Shown in pieces: positions 7,042 through 15,900 of a DNA stretch of 32,651 nt. A model generated the notes under the pieces. That model was not told the DNA's origin and made no database searches. It worked only from the letters and a program-made list of their open reading frames with translations. Position 1 is the first letter of the stretch, and every line of letters starts with the position of its first letter. The stretch is from NCBI GenBank assembly GCA_018657645.1, contig JABHWT010000313.1, forward strand, positions 1 through 32,651. The letters are read 5' to 3'. The DNA comes from Halieaceae bacterium (lineage in GTDB: Bacteria; Pseudomonadota; Gammaproteobacteria; Pseudomonadales; Halieaceae). The position numbers and the translations under genes are program-made.

Positions 7042-9267
7042 ATGAACAAAAGCCTTCTAGTTGTCGTTCTTTACATTGCTCCTATTTTTTGTGGCATTGC
7101 CCTAGGTAATGATAAGAAGAGCGACATACCGACAGTTGTATTGTTTGACCGTTCTTTTAGTATGACCGAAACACTAAATGGCTCGCCAAAAATTGATATC
7201 GCCAAGACTGCCTTTCGCGAGATGGCTCACCGTTTCCATGGTCACTCCAATGTCGGCGTACGCTTCTTTGCCGGAGGCCGAAACCCACAAAACGACAGTG
7301 AAAATTGTTTAGCGACCGAACTCTCGCTGCCACTGGGCGAGAGAGTAAGTACGAATTCCATGAATGCGCTTATATCGGGACTGCGGCCTCTGGGGCGCAA
7401 AACCAATCTTGCCTTTGCCCTGGAGCAAGCCAGATCAGACCTGGCTTCCTTTGCCCACGGAAAAATTATTCTGATATCGGATGGCGAGGAAAACTGTGAG
7501 CTGGACCCGATTGGATTAGCCCAAACGCTGGCGATGGAGAATATTGATATCGATACGATAGGTATTGGACAGCCGGGGCAGTTTTCACAGCTAGGGAGAA
7601 TCGCATTGGCCGGTTCCGGCAAATTTCAATTGGCCGACTCTGCCGGCACGCTTGCAGCCGCAATGGGTCTTAGCCTGCCCGCCGCCATTGGAGCCGGCAC
7701 ACCGGGTGGAATGGGGGCAGGCAATATGCCGGGGTTGGCGGCCGGTGCGGCACCGCAAAGTTCGGGCCCGGTCGCCACGCCAGCTGCGATAAGCGGCTCG
7801 CCAGCATTGCCTGTTGATCCCGTACGGCCACTCACCCTGGAAATCGATGTGGTAAGCGAGAAGCCCGAACAGGCCGTGGCGATTGAAGTTATCCTGGACG
7901 TGAGTGGCTCGATGGCGGGCATGTTACAAGGACAGCGTAAGATTGCACTGGCACGTACCGCGTTGCAGGAAGCCTTGCGCGGCCTGGACTCGCCGGCCTT
8001 CATTGTCGGCTTCAGAGCCTATGGATTTGACAGCAGTTTGGAGAAAACAGCGGAGGCATCGTGCCCGAATACCGAACTACTCAATGCAATTGCGCCCAAT
8101 CAGGTGACGTCCATACGGAGTAAAATAGAACCCCTAAGTCCCTTCGGTTACACCCCGATAGCAAGAAGCCTGGAGTTGGCAGGACAAGACCTGCTACAAA
8201 CCGGTCAACCAAAGCAAATGATTATTCTGATATCCGACGGTGAGGAAACCTGTGGTGGCGACCCGGTAGCGGTGGCAGAAAAACTGAGAGCGATGGGTAT
8301 TGACATCGAAACCCACGTTATTGGCTTTGATCTGGAACAGGAACAAGCCCAGCAAATGCGTGACGTTGCATCTGCTGGTGCCGGGAAGTACTACGACGCC
8401 AGGGATGCAAAAGCACTAAAAAGTGCGTTGCTTAACATCGTGGACCTTGCCAGGGATAAAATTGACCCTACGTGGTTGCGCACGATTCACCCGATTGAGG
8501 GCGGTGCAACTGCAGCAACGGCGGTCGAACTCATGCCCGGCACCTATACGCTCACCCACTACCTGGACAAGGACACGCCAATGTATTTCCGGGTTGGCAC
8601 CCAAATTGGTCAGTATGGGGTGATTCGTGGTCTGATCCAGTCTCGCCGCCTGATACGCGATGGTAGCGATATGGTTGAGTCCACCCAGGGCTACTCTCAA
8701 TACCGTATATCATTGGTTGAAATGAAAGGTGACAAAAATCGCGGCCGCTTCGTACGCCTCAGTGGAGAACCGGGGAGCTATGGTCATGTGGGCTATAGTG
8801 ACACGGCAGGCGATGGTTTCCTGTTTACCATAAGCAGCGGCTACGACCGCGTACACAAGGATGCCCTGTTTAATGTGGATATCCTGGAAGCTGGCGATCG
8901 ATTTCAGCGCCACGATGCGCCAGAGGCCATCGACATGAACAGCCTCCCCATATCGGTAAACGATGTAATCATGGGGCATTTGGGTGATGGCGACGTTATT
9001 GACACCTACAAAATTGCAGTCCCGGAAAGAGACCAATCTCTGCTAATTAATATCGCACCCACCGACCCATTGTTTCGCTATCGGGTGACCCTCAAGACTG
9101 CCCAGGGCAGACGCATTATTTCTAGAGCATCCCGGGGTGGCCCTGTACAAGTGCCCTTCGAGCAACCGAGCAATAGTTCTAGCCCCGTTTTTCTCATCAT
9201 AGAAAGTAATAACCCCGGCCTCAAATCCAGGTTTACGCCTTACACGATCGATATTAAAGGTAAATGA
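7042..9267 (+). CDS. Exported protein with tandem von Willebrand factor A domains
   Basis: The protein has 741 residues. A signal peptide covers about 1-22. The first vWA domain (about 29-205) carries MIDAS residues D36-x-S38-x-S40 and SDGEE at 146-150. A Gly/Ala/Pro-rich linker follows at about 212-262. The second vWA domain (about 278-465) has MIDAS residues D286-x-S288-x-S290, T371 and D399 in SDGEE. The two vWA units share long similarity (IILISDGEE-C--DP), pointing to internal duplication. Residues 480-741 are beta-rich and resemble PPC-like modules but are not assigned. vWA domains bind metal and partner proteins; no sorting signal or C-terminal membrane anchor is seen. The stop overlaps the next gene's start (ATGA), so both products probably act together in the periplasm or outside. 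Confidence 0.85.
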   Translation: MNKSLLVVVLYIAPIFCGIALGNDKKSDIPTVVLFDRSFSMTETLNGSPKIDIAKTAFREMAHRFHGHSNVGVRFFAGGRNPQNDSENCLATELSLPLGERVSTNSMNALISGLRPLGRKTNLAFALEQARSDLASFAHGKIILISDGEENCELDPIGLAQTLAMENIDIDTIGIGQPGQFSQLGRIALAGSGKFQLADSAGTLAAAMGLSLPAAIGAGTPGGMGAGNMPGLAAGAAPQSSGPVATPAAISGSPALPVDPVRPLTLEIDVVSEKPEQAVAIEVILDVSGSMAGMLQGQRKIALARTALQEALRGLDSPAFIVGFRAYGFDSSLEKTAEASCPNTELLNAIAPNQVTSIRSKIEPLSPFGYTPIARSLELAGQDLLQTGQPKQMIILISDGEETCGGDPVAVAEKLRAMGIDIETHVIGFDLEQEQAQQMRDVASAGAGKYYDARDAKALKSALLNIVDLARDKIDPTWLRTIHPIEGGATAATAVELMPGTYTLTHYLDKDTPMYFRVGTQIGQYGVIRGLIQSRRLIRDGSDMVESTQGYSQYRISLVEMKGDKNRGRFVRLSGEPGSYGHVGYSDTAGDGFLFTISSGYDRVHKDALFNVDILEAGDRFQRHDAPEAIDMNSLPISVNDVIMGHLGDGDVIDTYKIAVPERDQSLLINIAPTDPLFRYRVTLKTAQGRRIISRASRGGPVQVPFEQPSNSSSPVFLIIESNNPGLKSRFTPYTIDIKGK

Positions 9268-10487
9268 CTGTGCATAAACTCTCCACGATAGGCCTCGGCA
9301 TAATCCTCTGGCTGACTAGTTCAAATGGTCTATCAGCTGCAGAGCCTGCGGCTACTTTGGACGCCTACCTTAAGCATGTTCAGTCGACACTCATTCGCCT
9401 GGAGGACAAAACAACACCGGCTGATGAGCGTCTCAGAGCGCGCAGCGCGCTGGTTAATGGCTCGCACTACTGGTTGCCAGTACGTGGTAAGCCCGGCAGG
9501 GCATTGCCAGTCGTCAGTTTATTCCAACGTAAAACGCCCAGTGGATGGCGTTTCCTGCCGGCGGCGGTCAATGATGACTCGGCTGTCGTAAACGTGCATT
9601 TTAAAGTTATGTCCTTTGCCAACCACCCCTGGCAAACGGCCTTTGAGATGGCTTTTGTCAACGACCGATGGCAGATCACTTCCTTTGAAGATATAACCAG
9701 GCGGCCTGTGGTGCCGGGGGCAAACATTGAAGCCGTTGTCGATGCCTATTTCAAAGATGTGAAATCTGCAGTGAGTCGCATCTACTCCGGGGAGTTAAGC
9801 AAAGAGGAAAAACAGTCATTAACTATGGAGTTTGGCTTTGGAGCGGGCTATTGGGTGGGTCAGATGCAGAATCTGGATATGCCAGCCGGGACGATGTTCA
9901 CCTATTTCCTGACCGCACGCCCCGACTCGTGGGAAATTGAACAATCGCGCATTGCTGGCGACTATGGAGAGACTATTGTCCATTTTTCGTCCACTCCACG
10001 ACACACAGATCCCGTGATTAAAACCTACACTCTGGAGCTTAGCCAGGTGAAAGGGCAATGGTATCTATCCAGACACAGGACTGCACAGCCAGCCATAGCG
10101 AAAGAGGAAACAGTGAACATTGCTGCCATCGACCCGAGCGGCAAGGCGCCGCTGGAAATGGTTCAATCCCAGTTGGATTTATTGAGTAAGCCCGGCATCC
10201 AGATGAGCCAATTGGTCGAGGCGTCGGAGCCACTGTGGGTCGATGCGCGAAAATCGCGCAGCGGCCTCGGAAGGCTTGTTGCAATGGTGTTTGGGTTATC
10301 CGGTGCCGATAATCAGCCGCCAACCTGGACCATTATTGATTCACAAGTAGGCGATATCGAGGCGCGTGCTACTGCATTGGCAAACTGGCCTGACCCGGCG
10401 TTGCAAATGCCCTTTGAGAAAGTTCAATTTTCGTTAAAAAAGTCAGCGCAAGGTTGGCGCTTATTCGACGCACAGCTACTTCGCTAG
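9264..10487 (+). CDS. Exported protein with three NTF2-like repeats, function unknown
   Basis: The protein has 407 residues with a signal peptide ending near residue 25 (NGLSA/AEP). After that, three related units can be read: about 32-145, 158-272 and 297-407. The first two open with similar helices (LDAYLKHVQS, VDAYFKDVKS), and all three end in a W-containing strand (DRWQITSF, GQWYLSRH, QGWRLFDA). This layout suggests three NTF2-like/DUF4878-type folds, but no named family is recognised. The start codon overlaps the stop of the tandem-vWA gene by four bases, so translation is coupled and the products are likely partners. The stop overlaps by four bases the end of the convergent sterol-desaturase-like gene. 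Confidence 0.7.
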   Translation: MTVHKLSTIGLGIILWLTSSNGLSAAEPAATLDAYLKHVQSTLIRLEDKTTPADERLRARSALVNGSHYWLPVRGKPGRALPVVSLFQRKTPSGWRFLPAAVNDDSAVVNVHFKVMSFANHPWQTAFEMAFVNDRWQITSFEDITRRPVVPGANIEAVVDAYFKDVKSAVSRIYSGELSKEEKQSLTMEFGFGAGYWVGQMQNLDMPAGTMFTYFLTARPDSWEIEQSRIAGDYGETIVHFSSTPRHTDPVIKTYTLELSQVKGQWYLSRHRTAQPAIAKEETVNIAAIDPSGKAPLEMVQSQLDLLSKPGIQMSQLVEASEPLWVDARKSRSGLGRLVAMVFGLSGADNQPPTWTIIDSQVGDIEARATALANWPDPALQMPFEKVQFSLKKSAQGWRLFDAQLLR

Positions 10488-11302
10488 GGTTGCCCCATAG
10501 ACTCCTCGTATGACTCACCATTAAGTCTAAAGGGAGTCATTAGCATACCGCCAATTGTTTGATATTTCTCACCCTGGTAGTGTTCGATGCCATATTGTGC
10601 CGGCCTGACAGATTCAGGCTCCTTGAAGCTACCCAACAGCTTGTCCCAGAATATCAATCCTTCGCCAAAATTTCTGTCATGCTCTCTGTGAATGACCGAG
10701 TGATGAAGCTTATGTACTGAAGGCGTAACAATCAGGTATGACAGCAGTTTTTCAAACTTTGACGGCAATGCAATATTCGCATGCTGGAGAAATAGAAAAG
10801 GGAAGGTTAATAGCTCCCTAAACCCAAGAATCCATATAGGCACCCCTAATACCAGCGCTATACCAATTTTCCAGAAATTGCTTAAAACCATTTCTAAAGG
10901 GTGTGTTCTTAACGAGGTAGAAACATCCAGTGTAGTGTCGGTGTGATGAACCAGGTGAAACCGCCACAGGAATGAGGATCTATGGCTTAGGCGGTGGTAA
11001 AAATAATCGGATATATCGACAATCAGAACGCCAATCACGACTAGCCACCAGTCTGTTGGTAACGGAAACCAGAAGAAAATCCCGAACGGTTGCTGTAAAA
11101 TGATCGACTGGATGTCTACCAGATAATACCCAGCAACATAGTCAGCAGACAAAAATGCAACAAACCAGATCGAGAAGTTTCTACCCAAATGCAATAGGTT
11201 CAGTTTTGAAGAATCTATAGGGAATAGAGCTTCGCACCAAAACGCGACGACAACTGACCCGAACATAACTACGTAGAATGCTGCCTCGTAATCAATGAGC
11301 AT
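10484..11302 (-). CDS. Sterol desaturase / fatty acid hydroxylase superfamily membrane protein
   Basis: This 272-residue integral membrane protein has the eight-histidine di-iron pattern of the superfamily: YHRLSHR with H103 and H107, HLVHH at 116-120, H134 in RTHP, and HKLHH at 197-201 followed by HREHD. Hydrophobic segments lie at about 10-25, 45-65, 80-100 and 145-175. Members use O2 to hydroxylate or desaturate sterols, fatty acids, carotenoids or alkylglycerols; the substrate here is not predictable. It lies 21 bp downstream of a tiny membrane protein gene on the same strand, probably in one transcript. Base composition is more AT-rich than the acyl-CoA genes at the left of the window. 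Confidence 0.9.
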   Translation of the reverse strand: MLIDYEAAFYVVMFGSVVVAFWCEALFPIDSSKLNLLHLGRNFSIWFVAFLSADYVAGYYLVDIQSIILQQPFGIFFWFPLPTDWWLVVIGVLIVDISDYFYHRLSHRSSFLWRFHLVHHTDTTLDVSTSLRTHPLEMVLSNFWKIGIALVLGVPIWILGFRELLTFPFLFLQHANIALPSKFEKLLSYLIVTPSVHKLHHSVIHREHDRNFGEGLIFWDKLLGSFKEPESVRPAQYGIEHYQGEKYQTIGGMLMTPFRLNGESYEESMGQP

Positions 11303-11323
11303 AGACTTAACGTCTAATTAGAC

Positions 11324-11548
11324 TCACTTTTTAAACTTGCTAATTAATTTCGCGCCCGTAATGCCAATGCAAACTGCCAGCCCAATCAGCCCCACCTGAC
11401 TAATTGCAGGAATGGACTGCGGTACAGAAATAGCCAGATTAACACCGCCAGCAACACTTTGATTGACCAGCATAAGCGACAGAATAACTAATACATGATG
11501 ACGAGATGACATGTGATACACCCATTTTTTAGTTTTATCCGGTGCCAT
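11324..11548 (-). CDS. Tiny exported protein with IPTL-CTERM-like tail
   Basis: The protein has 74 residues from the ATG at 11548, or 62 from an ATG at 11512. A hydrophobic signal segment (VLVILSLMLVNQSVAG) ends near residue 34. About ten residues later comes IPAISQVGLIGLAVCIG, then a basic end KLISKFKK. The order (motif with IP and S, transmembrane helix, basic cluster) imitates IPTL-CTERM and related CTERM sorting signals, though the usual SEW after the motif is absent. Almost nothing would remain between the two signals. It may instead be a plain two-helix membrane peptide. It precedes the sterol-desaturase-like gene and may be its partner. Confidence 0.55.
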   Translation of the reverse strand: MAPDKTKKWVYHMSSRHHVLVILSLMLVNQSVAGGVNLAISVPQSIPAISQVGLIGLAVCIGITGAKLISKFKK

Positions 11549-11800
11549 TTAATCACAATTCTTATCAATTTCAATAGTAAAGCGACAGAAATAACGACTG
11601 GGCAGAAAACTGGCGATTCTGACCAGGACGCTCTGTGCGGACAATTTTGACCGGACACAAGAGTGAATCGATCAGAGTACCTTAATTCGCAACTATCAAA
11701 AAGGCGCTTGCAGCCAGGCGCTAGCTAAAGTGACCCAAATCAAAGGCCAGATTAATCTGTTCTGCGATTCTGAGACAATCAACCAATACCGGACTTTTTC
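11549..11800. other. Intergenic region with imperfect hairpin and repeated CGGACA
   Basis: This gap lies between the response regulator's end and the small CTERM-like gene's start. At 11631-11663 the arms CTCTGTG and CACAAGAG can pair with one bulge, and CGGACA occurs twice inside (11638-11643, 11652-11657). The look is that of an insertion-sequence end, but no transposase is near. A T-run on the minus strand at 11698-11702 follows a weak GC stem and could terminate the kinase/regulator transcript. Confidence 0.3.
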
Positions 11801-12892
11801 TCAGGAATCGCCAAATTCCAGAGCAATGTTTCTAAATTCGTCTTCGACTTCTAAAAAAGCATCGACCATATCAGGGTCGAAGTGAGTTCCTTTTCCCTTG
11901 CTAATTATTTCTACCGCTTTCTTATGCGTGAACCCTGGCTTGTAAACACGCTTGCTAATAAGCGCATCATAAACATCGGCCACCGCCATCAGTCTGGCTG
12001 ATACCGGAATAGCATCTCCCATGATTCCCTCTGGATACCCGGACCCATCCCACTTCTCTTGATGGGAGTAGGCTATCTCGCGGGCATACTCTAAAAAGGT
12101 CGACTCATCTCCCAGCATTTGTTCAGCAGCAACAATGGCATCTCGCCCGTAAGTGGTATGCTTTTTCATTTCATCGAACTCTTCGTCTGAGAGCTTTCCG
12201 GGCTTCATTAGTATGCTGTCTGGCACGCCTACCTTTCCGATATCGTGCAACGGTGCAGATTTAAACAACAGGTCGATGGAGCTGTCATTCAAATCGTCTG
12301 CATACTTTTGATTTTCTCTCAATTGATCAGCAAGAGCCCTTAGATAATTTTGCGTCCGCCTAATATGAGCGCCGGTTTCCGGGTCGCGGTATTCAGCGAC
12401 TACGGCCATACTAAAAATAATCACATCCTGTGTTAGGGCCAGTTCTTTTGTCCGTTCTTTTACTCTTTCCTCCAGTATGACATTTTGATTCTCCAGGCTC
12501 TCTCGCGCGATCTTTAGTAGTAAATGATTTTTAACGCGCTCCAATACAATGGGAGGACTGATCGGCTTGGTGATGTAGTCCACAGCTCCCATTTCGAGCC
12601 CTTTGGTCTCGCTTTCCTCGTCGACCATAGCCGTAAGAAAGATAATTGGAATTGCTTTTGTTTTCTCGTCGGATTTCAACCTCTGGCAAACTTCGTAGCC
12701 ATCCATTCCCGGCATCATGATATCCAGTAGAATAAGATCCGGTGGGTTTTCCGACCGAGCAATGCGCAATGCCTTCTCCCCACTGGTCGCCACGCTTCTT
12801 TTGTAATCTGACAACACTTCAATCAACACATCGATATTTTCGGGTGTATCATCGACGATCAGGATTCTTTGATTTTCTAACGGTTCATCCAT
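11801..12892 (-). CDS. Response regulator with HD-GYP domain (c-di-GMP phosphodiesterase)
   Basis: The protein has 363 residues. A receiver domain (about 8-125) has acidic D14/D15, phosphoacceptor D57 in LLDIMMPGMDG, T88 and K109. A linking coiled coil spans about 130-155, then an HD-GYP domain covers about 158-350. Metal-binding HD is at 216-217 in HDIGKVG, and the GYP signature is at 285-287 in WDGSGYPEG; SHQEKWDGSGYP and VADVYDAL are also conserved. HD-GYP domains hydrolyse c-di-GMP (family knowledge). The catalytic residues look intact, so activity is expected and probably gated by phosphorylation. The gene starts 61 bp after the large hybrid kinase, the natural phosphodonor. Confidence 0.94.
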   Translation of the reverse strand: MDEPLENQRILIVDDTPENIDVLIEVLSDYKRSVATSGEKALRIARSENPPDLILLDIMMPGMDGYEVCQRLKSDEKTKAIPIIFLTAMVDEESETKGLEMGAVDYITKPISPPIVLERVKNHLLLKIARESLENQNVILEERVKERTKELALTQDVIIFSMAVVAEYRDPETGAHIRRTQNYLRALADQLRENQKYADDLNDSSIDLLFKSAPLHDIGKVGVPDSILMKPGKLSDEEFDEMKKHTTYGRDAIVAAEQMLGDESTFLEYAREIAYSHQEKWDGSGYPEGIMGDAIPVSARLMAVADVYDALISKRVYKPGFTHKKAVEIISKGKGTHFDPDMVDAFLEVEDEFRNIALEFGDS

Positions 12893-12953
12893 ACTTCAAA
12901 TTCTCGCCCGTAGTCTTTGCTGTTAACTGTATATTACATGATAGAAACAAATA

Positions 12954-15900
12954 TTAATCGCTTGCCCCATCTTCAATCGTTTCCAACAGAGCCAATATTC
13001 CCTCATCATCATACTGGCTTGCCATTTTTTCTATTTTTGCGGTCAGCTTCAGACCATCGACGCCGATTGCCTTCATCTGCAAATAGTATTTTTCCAGGTC
13101 CATGAGCATTCCATTCTCCACATCCTCCTTCATCAAATCAATCAGGGATTGAGGCAACTTTATATTGGTGAGATCTAACTCTCCATCTAGATTATCACGG
13201 TCCTCGTTCGCCTCCAGTTGCCCTATCGTAGTGAGAGTTCCATAGAGTTTATCCCAAAATGCACTCCATAATTCATCATCGATACGCTCATTGCCATTGC
13301 TAAGCTCCGTCTCAAGCGGTTGAGAAGCGTTGGCCAACTCACCAGCCCCAATCGTTGCCGAGATTCCTTTGACGGTATGCACCAGTCTTGCCGCGAGAGT
13401 AAGGTCTCCATCCTCCAGTGCCGATTCTATCTCTGTTCTCGTGTTTTCATTTTTTTGGAAGAAACTGCGCAATATTTTTCTATAGAGCGCTTCGTTCCCA
13501 TTCACCCTCATCAGTCCGGCCGCCACATCTATCCCCGAAAGTGCTGGCAAGCTATTTCCCTCCGAAGTGAACTGGTCGTTTCCTGGCGGGGCAACCAGAT
13601 CTTTTTTCAGTCCCTCCCTTGCCGGGATCCATTTGATAAGAGCCAAATACAAATCCTTGGGGTCAATGGGTTTGGAAATATGATCGTTCATGCCAGCGGC
13701 TATGCATTTTTCCCGGTCGCCTTTCATGGCATTGGCAGTCATGGCAAGAATGGGCAGTGAATCAAAGCGGCTGTCCGTACGAATTTGACGGGTGGCCTCG
13801 TATCCATCCATCACTGGCATTTGAATATCCATCAAAACACAATCAAACTCTGCTTTATTCACACACTCTATCGCCTCTTGGCCATTATTGGCAATGGTCA
13901 CAACAAACCCTTCTTGAACCAACAAATCGTTTGCAACTTCCTGGTTAATGTCGCTGTCGTCCACCACGAGCACCTTTGCACCAAAAACAGACTCTAAACC
14001 GTGTAAACGTTCCAGTGACTTTCTACCTGCATCCCCCCGGGATAGAATGCCCCCCCCGAAAACGTCTGTAATAGCTTCGAGCAACATAGAGGGATTCATT
14101 GGCTTAAGCAGAAATGCATCCATGCCTATCTCTTCAGCTTGATTCACAATTTCCTCGCGTCCATAGGACGTTAGCATAATTATTTTGGGAATATTCTTAA
14201 GCTTGGGGTGCTTTTTTATGATTTCAGAGGTGCGGATGCCATTCATTTCCGGCATTTGCCAATCCATAATAATGAAATCAAAAGGCTCTTTTATGTCAGC
14301 CTGTTCCACCTTCGAAATCGCCTCAGAACCAGAGGCGGCCATAGACACATTCAGATTAAAGGAGCTTAACGCATTGTCCAATACCATTCTCGCGGCTTCA
14401 TTGTCGTCGACAACCAACACCCTCATATTCTGAAGGTTCTTGGGTAATGCCAGCGGGTTTCTCGTTTCTCTAGATACGACTCCCAAAACAACCGAAAAAA
14501 TAAATATGCTGCCTTTACCGGGCACACTTTCCACCCAAATCTTTCCGTCCATCATTTCCACAAGGTTCTTGCAAATAGTCAGGCCAAGACCTGTTCCGCC
14601 AAATTTTCGAGTGGTGGATGAATCTGCCTGACTGAAGGCCTTAAACAGCTTCCCAGACTGCTCTGGTGTTAAGCCGACTCCAGTGTCTTTCACAGCAAAT
14701 TGTAATCGAACACAATCTGCGGCCTCCTCTCCTATTGACTTTATTGAAACTGTAATTTCCCCATGTTCAGTAAACTTGACAGCGTTATTGGTTAAGTTCG
14801 TCAATATCTGCCCCAGGCGCAAAGGGTCGCCTATCAAAGAATAGGGAACATCTTGCTCAATCGAGAACAAAACCTCCAATCCCTTTTCCTGAGCTTTCAA
14901 TGTCACCAGATTGGACAGATTGTCCAGGACCTCATCTAACCTAAATTCAACGGCCTCCATATCCAGCTTGCCGGCCTCTATCTTGGAAAAATCCAAAATA
15001 TCATTGATAAGGCCAAGCAGTGCACCAGCTGAAGATTGAATTTTACTGACATAATTATGCTGCTTTGGGGTTAGCTCGGTTTTCGAGGCCAGATGACTCA
15101 TCCCGATAATTGCATTCATTGGCGTTCGTATTTCATGACTCATGTTGGCCAGGAAATCACTCTTTGACCTATTTGCTGATTCAGCTTCGCGTTGAGCCCG
15201 CTCAAGTTCAATAGTTCGTTCTTCCACCTTGACTTCCAGGTTTTGCCTCTCGAGTTTTAGCGCTTCTTCTGCCTTCTTCAGCGTGGTAATGTCATTTGCA
15301 ATTGTAGCAATAGCGAGGGTCTCTCCATCCTCACCCTTCAACTGAGAAAGTGTTAGCAGGACGGGTATGGGCTTCCCACTCTTGTCGATACGAAATCCTT
15401 CAATGTTCCTGACTTCTTCGCCAGTTCTGCAGCGCTCCAAAAGGTCGTCCGCCTGGGCATGGTTTTCAGTGGGAACCAGAGTCTTGATTGGCTTACCAAT
15501 CAATTCTTCTCTGCTATATCCGTAGGACCGCTCCGTTTCATAATTCAAATCCTGAATAATTCCGTTAAGATCTTCTATAATGATCGGATCGGAAGCGTCC
15601 ATGAATACTTTGGATGTCCTACTCTTCTCCCGGGTTTCTGTGAGTAATCGCTGTAGTTTTTCTTCGGATTCCATCCTCTTCGATATATCGCGGAGCACCC
15701 CGCTAAAATAGCGCTCCTCTCCTTGGTACATTTCGGTAACTGAAAGATCGATAGGAAAGGTCGTTCCATCCTTGCGCAACCCGGTGAGCTCTCTTGTAAG
15801 GCCCAGTATTTTTGTTTTCCCTGTTTCCTCATAATTTCTCATGTAGGTATCGTGTTCGCTTTGATGAGGCTCAGGCATCAGCATTTTTATGTTTTTGTCA

